Assembly (NCBI GenBank): GCA_034509425.1
Contig: JAVTVJ010000040.1
Coordinates: forward strand, 2,969,501-3,033,500
Direction of reading: 5' to 3'
DNA from: Eopsaltria australis
Taxonomy: Eukaryota; Chordata; Aves; Passeriformes; Petroicidae
Length of the DNA: 64,000 nt
A program made the position numbers and the translations under genes. Every line of letters begins with the position of its first letter. Positions within the stretch are counted from its first letter, which is position 1. The notes beneath the pieces were generated by a model that was not told the DNA's origin, searched no databases, and saw only the letters and a list, made by a program, of their open reading frames with translations. Below are positions 37,101 through 45,505 of this stretch, piece by piece.

Positions 37101-40100
37101 AGATTTTTCATGGTTTTAAAAATATCTTGGCCTTAATTAAAACTTTAATGAAATTCTCAGAATCTCTAGAAATCACTCCTTGAACTAGTCAACTTGAAAC
37201 AGTCTCTGACACAGCAGATACTTTTTGATATCCACCTTACAGACAGCGTTTGTGTTCAGCTATGCCAGGGTAGAAGCAAAGATGATTTCTCAGCCTGTCC
37301 CCATCAGAATTTGGCAGAAGAGGTTCTGCACATCTGTGTGTGCCAACACTGAAGTTTTGCTAAACCAGGCTATAAAGCTGTCCAGACGACTTTTAGCTGA
37401 CGGTGGCTCTCTGGTCAGCAATTCTCAGCCTCCGCTGTTCCCTCACAAGCTCAGCGCTGAGGTCGATGAGGGGCACCCTCCAGGAGAAGGGCGCCAGCAG
37501 TGCCAAGGCAGCCTGGCTCCAGGCTGCCGGCAGCCCCCCTGCCGCAGCCAAGAGGGGCTCCTGCCCCGCCGCAGCTCAGCGGGGGCGGCTTTAGAAGGGG
37601 CCAGGAAGCAGGGAGCTGCCGAGGGCTGGCAGGCAGGACAGCGGCGCAGCTCCGAGTCCGGAGCCGGGGGTGAGCCGCCCCCGGACTGCCGGAGAGCTGT
37701 GCCAGGGCGGCACTTCGGAGCTGCGTCCGCCAGGTGTCCTCCAGCGCGCCGCTCCGCCCGGCGGGGAGCCCTTCCCGGGAGCGGCGGGAGCCCGGCTCGG
37801 GCGCTCCCCGGCAGCGGAGCCCTTCTGCCGCCGCCCGGGCGCTCCTGCGGGGCCCGGCGCCCGCCGCACCGCAGCCCCGTGCTGCTTCCCCGCCAGTTCC
37901 TCTCCACAGGCGCTCACCCCGAATCCCTCCAAAGCTCCCAGCAGTCTGCATTTCTAGCAGGAAGGTGCAGCCCGGCGGCAGCCCGAGCCCGCTGCACGAG
38001 CGGGGCGGCTGCGAGCGGCGCCCGGGCGCGCCGGCGGGGACAGCGCGGCGGCCGGCGGGGCGGCGCGGAGGGGGGAGCCGGGGCCGGCGGCAGCCCGGGA
38101 CCGCGGCCCTGGAACTGACCAGGGTCCTAATGCGGCGCCGGGGGCCGGGCACGCCTGCGGCCCGCCTGGCCCGCTCAGCACATCCCGGCCTGCCCGCGGC
38201 CTCCGGGCATGAGGCGGGTGGGCTCCGGTCCCAAATCTCATCTGAGATGGCGCTTTGAAAGATCAGCGCTCCTGCATCTTTGTTTGGGGAGAGGGCACTG
38301 AAGTAAAACCACAACTCCTGCTAATTCTGCAAGGGGAGGGTATTTTGCACTGGGACCACTAAACTGCATTAAAAAACCAAAACAACGAACAAACTCTTAT
38401 TGGCTTCATTAAAACATCAGTATTCTCTACGTGCAAATAGAGCAGGCCATCATGTGTCCTGGAATAACAGTGATTTTAAATTTTTTTTTTTTAGCTACTA
38501 GTTCTACAGTTATGTAATTTTTACCCCTTTGTTCAGCGACCAATTTTCTAAAAGTGATGCCACAAAATAGAATGCTTTCAGATGGCTTCCTCGGCAACCA
38601 CATAAAAAATAAATAAAAGCAATAGGGGAGAGCAAGCGTCTGAGGTCAGTCAGACACAGTTCGTAACAGCTCGAAATCACTGCTTTCACCAAAATCACCG
38701 ATTCAGGGTCTGTCTCTAAGAAATGGCCTTATCAGAGATATGCAACAGCAATGGGTTGTTTGCCGAGATATGTTTTCCTTTGTCAAAGCTCACAGACCAG
38801 GATGAGACACTAGTAATATTCAAGACAGCAGAGCAACTGTCATTTTATATCAAGAAGGGCTGCTTGGGCTTTAAGCATCAAGACCAAAGGGAAGATTATT
38901 GAAAAAAATGTTTTTAAATCTCTGCATGAAAAAAATCATTCACATATGGCCTTCTAGAGCATAAGCCCAACGCCACATTTCATCATTTTTTGACAACTGC
39001 CAAAACTGGGGGAAAGGATAAATAATTCACGCATAGAAATAAATAAATGACTTCATGTAAATCCAACAGCCTAAAATGTTATGAGCAGTAGTAATTCATT
39101 TTTTTAAAATGCTGACACATTCTGTGAACTCACAATAAAAAATGTGTTCTTCAGAAAAGTCCCTGATCAAGATCCAAGAATAAACAAGAATATGATGACG
39201 TGTCATGGGCTCCCTTGCAAATTGCATAAACCTTTAAAGAGGAGCTCCACAAAGCATGCAAGAAGATATAGAAAAAGCAACCCTCCTCAAATAGCAGCGG
39301 CCATACTTCCTCCCTCCTAAGCAGGCACGCAGTACTTTTCCTGCTCCAGCCGGAGATACAATACTAATCGTGACAGCACTAGGATTTCATGATCTAATCA
39401 TGACAGTATCAGCATTTCACAAGCAATATATTATATATAGTTTTTTTACAATAAACTGACTCAGCATTTAAAACTCTCAACCAGATGAAGCCACAGCTCT
39501 CCCCAAAGTTAACAATGAAGACAGCTCATATCTGAAACCCACTGGCAAACACGCACGCTTGCATCCCCCGAAGTCTTACCTCATCCTTTTGCAAGTGAAA
39601 AAAACCCACCCTACCAAGCTGTCAGGACTCCAGTGGTTTTCCATGAAGTCAAAACCAGAATCAGGCTCCCTCACTGACCCACAAACACCAACATGCAAAA
39701 GCAACACATGTACCCAGTACTGACCCCACTAAACAAAATCGAACTTGGAAGGCAGACAGAAGAAAAAATACAGTGTTTCATGTCAGAAGTAACTAGCACA
39801 CAAGTGGATTATGCCATTTACAACTGCTTCACCCTGCAGAGGAGTAGCAAGTGAGACCTGTCCGTACATTCACCGGAGTTAGCCTTCACAGAAGGTGGGC
39901 AAAAGAACACATCATATCGAGCCTTTCTTTCAGAGCTACCTTAAAGACAGCCAGGGTTTAAAAGCTCCTATTGCTCCTTAGAGTAGGTACAATTCAGCAC
40001 AAATGAAAGACCGGGGGGAGCTTTGGAGAACAAAAGGAGGATGTCCTATATTCAGACTCCCACTAGCAGGGAGCTGCACGGGTCACATTTGACAAGAAAG

Positions 40101-41875
40101 AACCAGCAATCTTTCAACAACTCCTCTCTCCCCCCTGCCTCTTATACAGAGGTGGCAGCAATCCTCCTGATTCACTGACCTGAGCTAGGGAATAAGGAAA
40201 TTACACCTTGGTGTTTCCAAACACAGTTTTGGGAATTTTGAAAGCCCTTTGGATGTCTCCAGCCACAGCAGCAGCAGGACTCGGCAGGGGCAGAGAGAGC
40301 AAGCAGCCTCATCAGCCAATCAGTCATGAGCCAGCTGCTGAGGACCGACCCGAACTGTCACACTACAAGCTCATCCTTCAATCAAGAAATCCTCCTGTAT
40401 CCCATGGCAGTCTCAGCTTTATTTCCCCCTTCATGCCAAACTAAGACCTATCTAACAATGCAATAACACAAAACCAGGTTTCACACTTGTTTTCTGGAGC
40501 ATAACCTTTCTCTGCCAAAGTTCTACAGGGTAGGGCAGGGCAGATAGGAAGAGAAGAGTGATTTTCAGGAGAATTTAGCTTTAACCTCTTACCAAATGTA
40601 CTTGGCACTCTATTAGGCACTACTGAGCTAAATTCCACAGTGTCAACACCCTTCAGCTGGGGGTCCGGCCCTATTTCTGTACCCAGGATTAAACAAGTAC
40701 CTGCTCTGGAAGGAAATACTTGATAGGCACAGATGAGTGTACCTCTTCTTTTCAGCTCTGTGGTCAGTATGTTTAGCCAAAGCAGAAGCACAGGTAATAG
40801 TTGCTATACCACAAGTCTCAGCACAGGGGGAAATGAAGGGTTGTCCCCTGGCTTGTTACGCTACCGAACATCACACCTAGCTATAATAGCTACTCTATAC
40901 GGAGGAGTAAACACAAAACCAAATTGCTCATCCAGGCTCGTTTCTTTCCAGCCCTTCTGAAACAACAACAAAGAATGTACCCACTCCAGGGACAAGGATA
41001 GAACAGACTCGCACAGCTAGCTACCAGTGAAGATACTGTCCCAGATAAACAAAAGTTAATTTAAGCTACGGCCACCCTTCTGTCAAGCTTGCTACAGTTC
41101 TACCATTACTTCCTTAACTGACATGCCAGAGTTTTTAAGAATTTAGGAAGTCAGGAATACAACAAGCTCACAAAAAGAATAAAGCAATTTCATAACCAAA
41201 GGGAAAACAAAAAGAAATAATTAAACACATTTCCAGGAATTTGTTGGTTTTTTTTTCCCTTTACTTTTTTAAAGCTATTTATTGGACAACCGAGGCACTT
41301 TAATCTCTGAGCCAGAGGCAATGAATGGTCCTGGCAAACAGCAGCCTAGAAATTGGCACAAAGAACTACCCCACAGTTTAAATATGCTTATTCAGATGCT
41401 GTTCAAATTGTGTGAAAATTTAACTGTTTGCGAATTGGTACAGAACCAGTTTCACGGATAGGTTGACTGCAGTTTTCAGTGAAAATATTACACAACAGAT
41501 GACCAGCACACAGTTTCTTAAAAGAGTTATTAGGGTCCCATATTAAAAGCCAGCAGGCAGCATTTGTTGTTGTTGGTAGGGTGTGTGTGTGTGTGTATGC
41601 TAAAGAATCAAAGGCAGGGTGAGCACACGCTTTCCAAAGCGCTGTGATTTGGCTTGTCTGACTCCAGCCTTCCCCAGAGCACTGCCGCTTACCTCTTTGC
41701 AGTTAGATGCATATTTGAAAGTCAAGTTCCTTGGCAAGGAAGCCTCTGCCTGAGTTAGGGTGCCTCCATCGGCACTGGGATCCAGCGGGTGATCATTTAC
41801 AATATATGTGCACTTCTCTTCAAAATCAGCCTCTGTCCACAGAGTCATGTCAGCATCCTCCATGTCCATTTTCAT
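21544..41875 (-). CDS. PRDM1: PRDM1 (BLIMP-1), PR domain zinc finger protein 1, complete CDS in six coding exons
   Basis: This is a nuclear transcriptional repressor. In vertebrates it drives plasma-cell and T-cell terminal differentiation and germ-cell specification by binding GAAAG-type sites and recruiting corepressors. The CDS joins, on the minus strand, 41875-41693, 35174-35055, 31942-31690, 24045-22937, 22635-22507 and 22119-21544. All five introns inside the CDS are GT/AG and the phases agree. The product is 789 residues, identical to the length I know for mammalian PRDM1-alpha. Domains: acidic N-terminus, PR (SET-like) domain about residues 47-170, Pro/Ser-rich repression region about 190-530, zinc fingers at 539-561, 567-589, 595-617, 623-645 and 651-674, and an acidic tail ending with VKQE at 779-782. 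No stop, frameshift or missing zinc ligand is seen. Confidence 0.98.
22507..22635 (-). CDS. PRDM1: PRDM1 exon 6: fingers 1(end)-2-3(start), 129-base cassette
   Basis: 43 codons (residues 556-598), phase 0 at both ends, acceptor CTCTCCCTAG and donor GTATGT. It gives the two histidines of finger 1 (H557, H561), all of finger 2 (C569, C572, H585, H589) and the first cysteine of finger 3 (C597). It is symmetric and short, so skipping would keep frame while removing DNA-binding fingers. An in-frame skip form lacking finger sequence is known for mammalian Blimp-1. Introns on either side are short (301 and 387 bases). Confidence 0.97.
22937..24045 (-). CDS. PRDM1: PRDM1 exon 5: Pro/Ser-rich repression region and start of finger 1
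   Basis: 1,109 bases, acceptor TGTATTTCAG, donor GTAGGT, entering in phase 1 and leaving in phase 0 (residues 186-555). Near its start is [20 protein letters not shown]. Then come a Pro/Ser/Thr-rich tract with many SP/TP pairs ([20 protein letters not shown]), a Tyr/Pro/Asn-rich middle (about 325-420), and the basic [20 protein letters not shown] lead-in to finger 1 (C541, C544). In mammals this region recruits Groucho/TLE and histone-modifying corepressors. Confidence 0.98.
24046..31689 (-). other. PRDM1 intron 4 (7.6 kb)
   Basis: The longest intron. It is largely AT-rich and has no coding sequence I recognise. A GC-richer patch at 29.0-29.65 kb opens frames of up to 189 codons on both strands, with no domain and no reason to think they are used. 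It also holds a CA/TA microsatellite, an octamer ATGCAAAT near 27,935 and a G-rich run near 26,931. Confidence 0.7.
26776..26812. repeat. CA/TA microsatellite
   Basis: Alternating CATA, CACA and TATA units directly after a C-rich run, within PRDM1 intron 4. Confidence 0.9.
31690..31942 (-). CDS. PRDM1: PRDM1 exon 4: C-terminal half of the PR domain
   Basis: 253 bases, acceptor CTCTATTCCAG, donor GTAAGT, phase 0 in and phase 1 out (residues 102-185 plus one base). It encodes the conserved [29 protein letters not shown] and [17 protein letters not shown] blocks of the PR domain. In human the short PRDM1-beta form begins translation so that it joins at this exon, losing the first 101 residues. 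Here exons 2-3 encode exactly residues 1-101, so the same architecture is possible. Confidence 0.98.
32990..33590 (-). promoter_or_regulatory. CpG-rich island in intron 3, candidate PRDM1-beta promoter
   Basis: The segment is strongly enriched in CpG and GC (CGGCCGGCCGGGAG, GGCGCGGTTCCC, CCCGGGCGGCCCC) against AT-rich flanks. It lies 1.1-1.6 kb upstream of exon 4. Human PRDM1 has an internal promoter producing PRDM1-beta, which lacks residues 1-101. The exon 3/4 junction here falls exactly after residue 101. I did not find an unambiguous exon 1-beta donor. ATG AGG CCA CAT, followed by a weak GTATTT near 33,202-33,213, is one poor candidate. Confidence 0.5.
33486..33495 (+). promoter_or_regulatory. 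MARE-like / AP-1 motif TGCTGAGTCA (intron 3 island)
   Basis: Perfect TGCTGAGTCA, ten bases of the 13-base MARE consensus bound by small Maf with BACH or NRF factors, embedded in the intron 3 CpG island. BACH2 represses PRDM1 through MAREs in mammals. Occupancy here is inferred. Confidence 0.4.
34652..34661 (+). promoter_or_regulatory. BLIMP-1 / IRF-type motif AGTGAAAGTT
   Basis: Matches the published BLIMP-1 consensus AGYGAAAGYK at all ten positions, in intron 3 of its own gene. A second perfect match (AGTGAAAGTG) lies far downstream near 11,714. Ten-base matches occur by chance in 64 kb, so this is only suggestive of autoregulation. Confidence 0.3.
35055..35174 (-). CDS. PRDM1: PRDM1 exon 3: N-terminal core of the PR domain
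   Basis: 120 bases, acceptor CTTCTTGTAG, donor GTAAGC, phase 0 at both ends (residues 62-101). It encodes [19 protein letters not shown] followed by [16 protein letters not shown], the highly conserved PR-domain core. It was found by scanning the gap between exons 2 and 4, being too short to stand out as an open frame. It joins NCKE (exon 2) to IYSSGELHH (exon 4). Confidence 0.97.
37430..38250. promoter_or_regulatory. Large CpG-rich island in PRDM1 intron 2
   Basis: About 800 bases of very high GC and CpG density (CGGCGGGGACAGCGCGGCGG-type sequence) within an AT-rich intron. Long open frames appear on both strands (up to 297 codons plus, 287 minus), as expected from stop-codon depletion at this composition. 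The translations are low-complexity Ala/Gly/Pro/Arg with no domain. An alternative promoter, a CpG-island enhancer or an antisense transcript start are all possible. A minus-strand GTGAGC donor occurs near 37,912. Confidence 0.55.
39364..39423. repeat. 30-bp imperfect tandem duplication
   Basis: Two adjacent 30-base units share 22 positions, each with CTAATC at its start, TGACAG inside and ATTTCA near its end. It lies in PRDM1 intron 2, 34 bases from a MARE-like motif. Confidence 0.75.
39457..39466 (-). promoter_or_regulatory. MARE-like / AP-1 motif TGCTGAGTCA (intron 2)
   Basis: The plus strand reads TGACTCAGCA, so the minus strand reads TGCTGAGTCAGTT, a good match to the T-MARE consensus. 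Function inferred. Confidence 0.4.
41581..41596. repeat. (GT)8 microsatellite
   Basis: Eight GT units, about 100 bases intronic of the exon 2 donor of PRDM1. Confidence 0.95.
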
Positions 41876-41941
41876 TGTCCACTCTCTCCCTTTCACCAGA
41901 TTCTTGAAACTCACAGCGTCCGAGCTACACTGTGTAGCAGC
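41693..41941 (-). CDS. PRDM1: PRDM1 exon 2: 5' UTR end and start codon, residues 1-61
   Basis: 249 bases, acceptor CTTTTTTTCCAG, donor GTAAGC. Translation starts at the ATG at 41,875-41,873 (GGACAATGA context), giving [20 protein letters not shown]. From there the CDS totals 789 codons. The 22 codons between the acceptor and this ATG are also open in the same frame. They resemble the corresponding segment of the longer 825-residue human form (AAxxCxS... pattern). No in-frame ATG exists in the proposed exon 1, so I prefer the exon 2 start. The exon ends in phase 0 at NCKE, just inside the PR domain. Confidence 0.95.
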
Positions 41942-43431
41942 CTGGAAAAAAAGAAAACAGCCTTTAATCCTCATTGTCCTTCAGTGTTGTGGTTTCCGTT
42001 GATACAGTGTGACTAATACAGTAGTCTGTGACACTTTAAAAGCGTATGCAGGATAGTTGGTACAGTTGAGTAATAGCCAAAAAGCAGTGTAAACGAAGCT
42101 GCTCTGTCTGAAGCAGCACTTTAAAATGCCAGCCTCGGTAGTAATGAGGGAACAAAAACAAAGAGGAGAAAATCCCTAGGCTGTGACAACCACTTTACCT
42201 TTTTCAGACCCTTTCCTTAATGCTTCAGAGAGAAAAGAATATTCCGTGCTGAAGAAAATGTGGGGTCATGGCCGCGAGACCACTTAGTCGCCTGTGGAAA
42301 AGCTGCCTCAGAAAAGTGTCACACAAACAAGGAGAGGAAGAGGAAAGGAACTGCTGTCTGCGTCTGAATGAAGCTAAAAATGGAAAGCGCATGTTGGAAG
42401 AGCGGAACCCAGCCTTGCCTCTTCCAAATGGGGAAGCCTGAACTTTCCCACCGGCTTTCAACACACAAACAACTTTCAAAACAACCTGGCTCCCCCGCCT
42501 CCTCCTGACGTCCCCTTATCCTTTGGCATGGAAGGCTGAGAAAGCCGACATCCTGCCAGCATCACTGCAGCAGCAGCAGCCCTGCACAAAGCACTGCAAC
42601 ATGTTCCTGGGGGTCAAGCCAGAAAAGGAGCAGGGGAAATAAATAAAATAATTTTTTAAAAAAAGTTATCCTATCCCTTTTGATTTTGATGGTACCTCCT
42701 AGAATTAGTATCCCAAAGCAGTGCAGGACAGTTCCAGTAAGTCCTTCAGCCCCTCTGTCTGTTCAGGACAGAAACACTGTTATCAAACCTATCCTCGAAC
42801 AGGTATTAGGGTCGGGCTCTTTCCATAAGGTTCCCGAGGAACCAAAATCTGTGCCTACGCCGGTAGCTGAGAATGACGCTCAATCCGGCGTAAAATCCCT
42901 TCGTTTTTCCTTTTTGGATACGCAGCTACTATGAAATTCACACCCCTCCTCCGGGAAAAGCGAAACACGAAGACTGAAAGCTCACGATCTTCCGAGAAAG
43001 AGGTTAAGGGCTGACTGTGGGTTCGAGGGAGACCCCCGGCGCCCCCCCGGGACCGGCCCTCCCGGGAGGCACAGCCGGGCCGCCCGAACAGGCTGGGGCG
43101 GGGGTCGCGGCAATGCACAAGCCCCCCGCGGCCGCCGCCGCTTCGGGACCAGCCCCGCGCCCCGTCCTCACCGCGGTCCAGGCGAGCAGAGCGACAGTGC
43201 CGGACCCTCGGCGTTGAAGGGGGACAGGGGACGAACCGCGAAACTCGGGCCGGGGGTGTGACAGCTACGCTGCCGAGCGAAAGGGTTAATGCCGATCAGA
43301 GGAGCGCTCCTGATCCGGGAGAGGCGACGAGGAAACTTTTGCTTCGTCCCGCGGGCGCCGGGACGGGCGAGAAGCGAGAGCCGGGGAGGTGGAGACGGGG
43401 GTGAAGGAGGGGAGGGCATCGCGCTCCTTAC
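41942..43431 (-). other. PRDM1 intron 1 (inferred, 1.5 kb)
   Basis: Lies between exon 2 and the proposed exon 1 donor. Its 5' part is CpG-rich and continuous with the promoter island. The rest is mixed sequence with no coding evidence. A second possible donor (GTGAGG after GGACCGCG, near 43,170) would shorten it to about 1.23 kb. Confidence 0.5.
43300..43311. repeat. Palindrome AGGAGCGCTCCT near exon 1
   Basis: A perfect 12-bp palindrome flanked by GATC on both sides. The outer arms are offset by a two-base insertion, so about 22 bases are nearly self-complementary. It lies just inside intron 1 next to the proposed exon 1 donor. Confidence 0.7.
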
Positions 43432-43495
43432 CGGGGCAGAGTCCGCGCGCGTTTCCACACCGAAGCCCACCGGCGGCGGCAAACCTGGCTCATCT

Positions 43496-43510
43496 CTACA
43501 GAGTAAACAT
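43496..43510 (-). other. Short upstream ORF (MFTL) in PRDM1 exon 1
   Basis: ATG TTT ACT CTG TAG on the transcript strand within the proposed 5' UTR. A second upstream ATG begins at 43,493. If exon 1 is spliced as proposed, that ATG opens a 30-codon frame ending at 41,911 in exon 2, 36 bases before the main start. Confidence 0.45.
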
Positions 43511-43546
43511 TTCTCCTTCCTTCCAGCGGCCGGGTCCCCGGGAGAC

Positions 43547-43553
43547 TGACTCA
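43547..43553 (+). promoter_or_regulatory. AP-1 site TGACTCA in PRDM1 promoter/exon 1
   Basis: Perfect AP-1 heptamer (CTGACTCACA context). AP-1 activates PRDM1 in mammalian B cells. The role here is inferred from position only. Confidence 0.35.
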
Positions 43554-45341
43554 CACCTCCAGCCGCCGCTCCCCTCCCGCTCCTCCCTCCCCCGGCTGTC
43601 ACAGGTGCTGCTGCTCTTGCCGCTGGGGAACGCTGGGGGGCCGCCTGCCACAGCCGCGCGCTCCGCTCGCCGCGGCCCGCCCGCCGCTCGCCCGCCCGCC
43701 CGCGCTCACGCTCCGGCCCCTCCCTCCCTCCGCCGGCCCCTCTCACAGCGCGGGAGGTGGGGCCCTACCTGCGGACCCTGCCCCGCCCAGCCCACCCGCG
43801 TTGGATTTTTTACATCGCAGTTACTATTTTATTTTTTTCCCCCTTCTTTTCGGCCCCGTGCGTCAGCTGGGAGAGCCGCGGCGCTGCCCCGCCGCCTGGA
43901 TCTGCCGGGTGGGCGGGCACCGCGGCGCTTCGCGGAGAACGCACCTGAGGCAGCTTTTACTAGAGATCTGTTTTCCGTGCTATTTTTAAGCTCCGGAGTT
44001 CAATACGTGCCTGCTTTCGTTCTTCCGCAGTTTGATTTGACAGAACTTTATAAAAAATACCAACTAAAATTATTCCCAAGTTCCAGAATACTGATTAATA
44101 CTCGATTCAATGTGCTTGCTCCCAAGCCTCAACAATCATAGTACTTTACTTGAGATGGCAAATTTGGGAGTTTCAGAGTTTTGATTTTCTCCCTTTCTCG
44201 AGTCTCTTTCTAATCAGTGCCTGTAAGAGGAACTGGTAAAAACATTTCTGTTTCTTCCCTTAAACAAAACCTTCCCCCTTTCCCTTGGTAACAGCAGGGA
44301 AGCTCACAGCAGCAGGACACGGCACGCAGCGTTTCCAAACCCGATGCCCCTTTCGCAGCGCGGTAAGAAAGCGAGCACGGGTCTCACACGGGGCAATGTG
44401 CGAGCGGCCATCCAGGAACACACTGCTGATGGAAGGAGGCTTGGTAGAGCAATCAGCAGATCACGGCACCCAATTTTTTTTCCCTCCGATCCAAGTCAGC
44501 ATGCTGGCTGAAGGAAGGACATCCTGTGATGATGGCATACAATGTCCTGTTTGTTTATTATTAAGAGCATTCCTGTTTCTCATTACAAAACAACCAGATG
44601 CCTTACTTCCTTCAGTGGTCCTGTCTCTTCAGCGAGGCGTCCTCGGGCTCAGAGGAACGGTGATGCACAATTCCATTTATAGCCATCCACAGCCCAGTGC
44701 AAATGCTAGCTACTTCAGTGTGAGGCAGCTCTACTACTTTTCCTTCTTCTCACACGTCTGCAAGCATATTTCTCATCACTTGCCTGGCACTTTATGTGGC
44801 AGCTAGTATTACATTCTTCTTCTAAACATACATGCACTTACATTCTGGGGTGATCTTGGCGTTACGTATTTCTTCACAGGAAAAAGGGAGAAGGGAGGGG
44901 GGCGGGAAGCAGGTTTATGCAATTGGGTGCCTGTCTTCTCTCTGACAGGCGTACACAAACCCCTTTCCCTTAACCTGCTCCTCCTCCCACTGATAAAAAG
45001 ACGTGTGGAAAGGATTACTTGCCATTTTCGGCCTGCGATGCTGAGAATAGCATATCTGTGTAAAGACCTTCCGTGTGCGCTAACGCGGCAGGGCTCGTGG
45101 CAGCAGACCTAAGTAGGGCAACTGCTCTGCTCGCAAGTGAGTGTCCTGGCTTAGCTGCCACCACAGCGTAATTCCACAGGAGAAGTGGCCCAAGCACTGG
45201 GGCTGAAGGATATGAATGTAATTGGATATACCCTGTAAAACCGAGGCACATCCAAAATGAGGTCTAGGAAGGCTCTGAACTAGGAAGAACCATTCATTAA
45301 AGGAGAGAAATCCGGCCTACTTGATTGGGTTAATTAACTGA

Positions 45342-45351
45342 TGCTGAGTCA
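45342..45351 (+). promoter_or_regulatory. MARE-like / AP-1 motif TGCTGAGTCA (1.6 kb upstream)
   Basis: Third perfect TGCTGAGTCA of the locus, about 1.6 kb upstream of the inferred transcription start. Confidence 0.4.
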
Positions 45352-45481
45352 CACTGCATAGAACAGAAAAACAATGTAGTCATACTGAAGGTGATTATTT
45401 TACCGAAAAATAGTCTCACTCCGAGAGGCAGCTGTTTCAGAGCTTTTCACTTCCCTGTTAGCTTGAAAGAAAAACAAAAAA

Positions 45482-45505
45482 GGGGGGAGTGGGGGGGGTG
45501 GGGGG
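45482..45505 (+). repeat. G-rich run, possible G-quadruplex
   Basis: Runs of 6, 8 and 6 guanines separated by AGT and T. The long middle run can supply two tracts, so a four-tract quadruplex is possible on the plus strand. Confidence 0.6.

Larger units (their letters stand above)
35175..41692 (-). other. PRDM1 intron 2 (6.5 kb)
   Basis: Mostly AT-rich with no recognised coding sequence, apart from a strong CpG island at about 37.43-38.25 kb. It also contains a 30-bp imperfect tandem duplication, a TGACTCAGCA motif and a (GT)8 run near exon 2, each listed separately. Confidence 0.7.
43432..43750 (-). other. PRDM1: PRDM1 exon 1, 5' UTR (candidate)
   Basis: The 3' boundary is a strong donor (CCCCG followed by GTAAGG), and the 5' end is approximate. 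On the exon 2 frame this segment is open back to a TAG at 43,767-43,765 but contains no ATG. Its last residues (VETRADSAP) line up in length and phase with the human exon 1 peptide LEKRVGTTL, so it is likely the homologous exon without the human start codon. Two out-of-frame upstream ATGs are present. The boundary is not supported by transcript data. Confidence 0.5.
43000..43950 (-). promoter_or_regulatory. PRDM1 promoter CpG island
   Basis: High CpG and GC content surrounds the proposed first exon, upstream of exon 2 on the minus strand. It includes a GC box (CCCCGCCC on plus, 43,781-43,788), an AP-1 TGACTCA at 43,547-43,553, and a run of T/A upstream (43,806-43,840) in place of a clear TATA box. 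This looks like a CpG-island promoter with dispersed start sites. Transcription start is inferred at about 43.7 kb. Confidence 0.65.

Noticed and set aside
37225..38118. 297-codon plus-strand open frame in the intron 2 CpG island
   Set aside because: The opposite strand is equally open, the translation is low-complexity Ala/Gly/Pro/Arg, and stop codons are depleted by GC content alone. No domain or splice support.
41622..41650. CACACGCTTTCCAAAGCG resembling the complement of the human PRDM1 exon 1 coding end
   Set aside because: It lies inside intron 2, just past the exon 2 donor, in the wrong position for exon 1. Chance similarity.
43389..44141. 250-codon plus-strand frame across the PRDM1 promoter
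   Set aside because: Lies in the CpG island, is compositional in character and antisense to the promoter. No recognisable protein.
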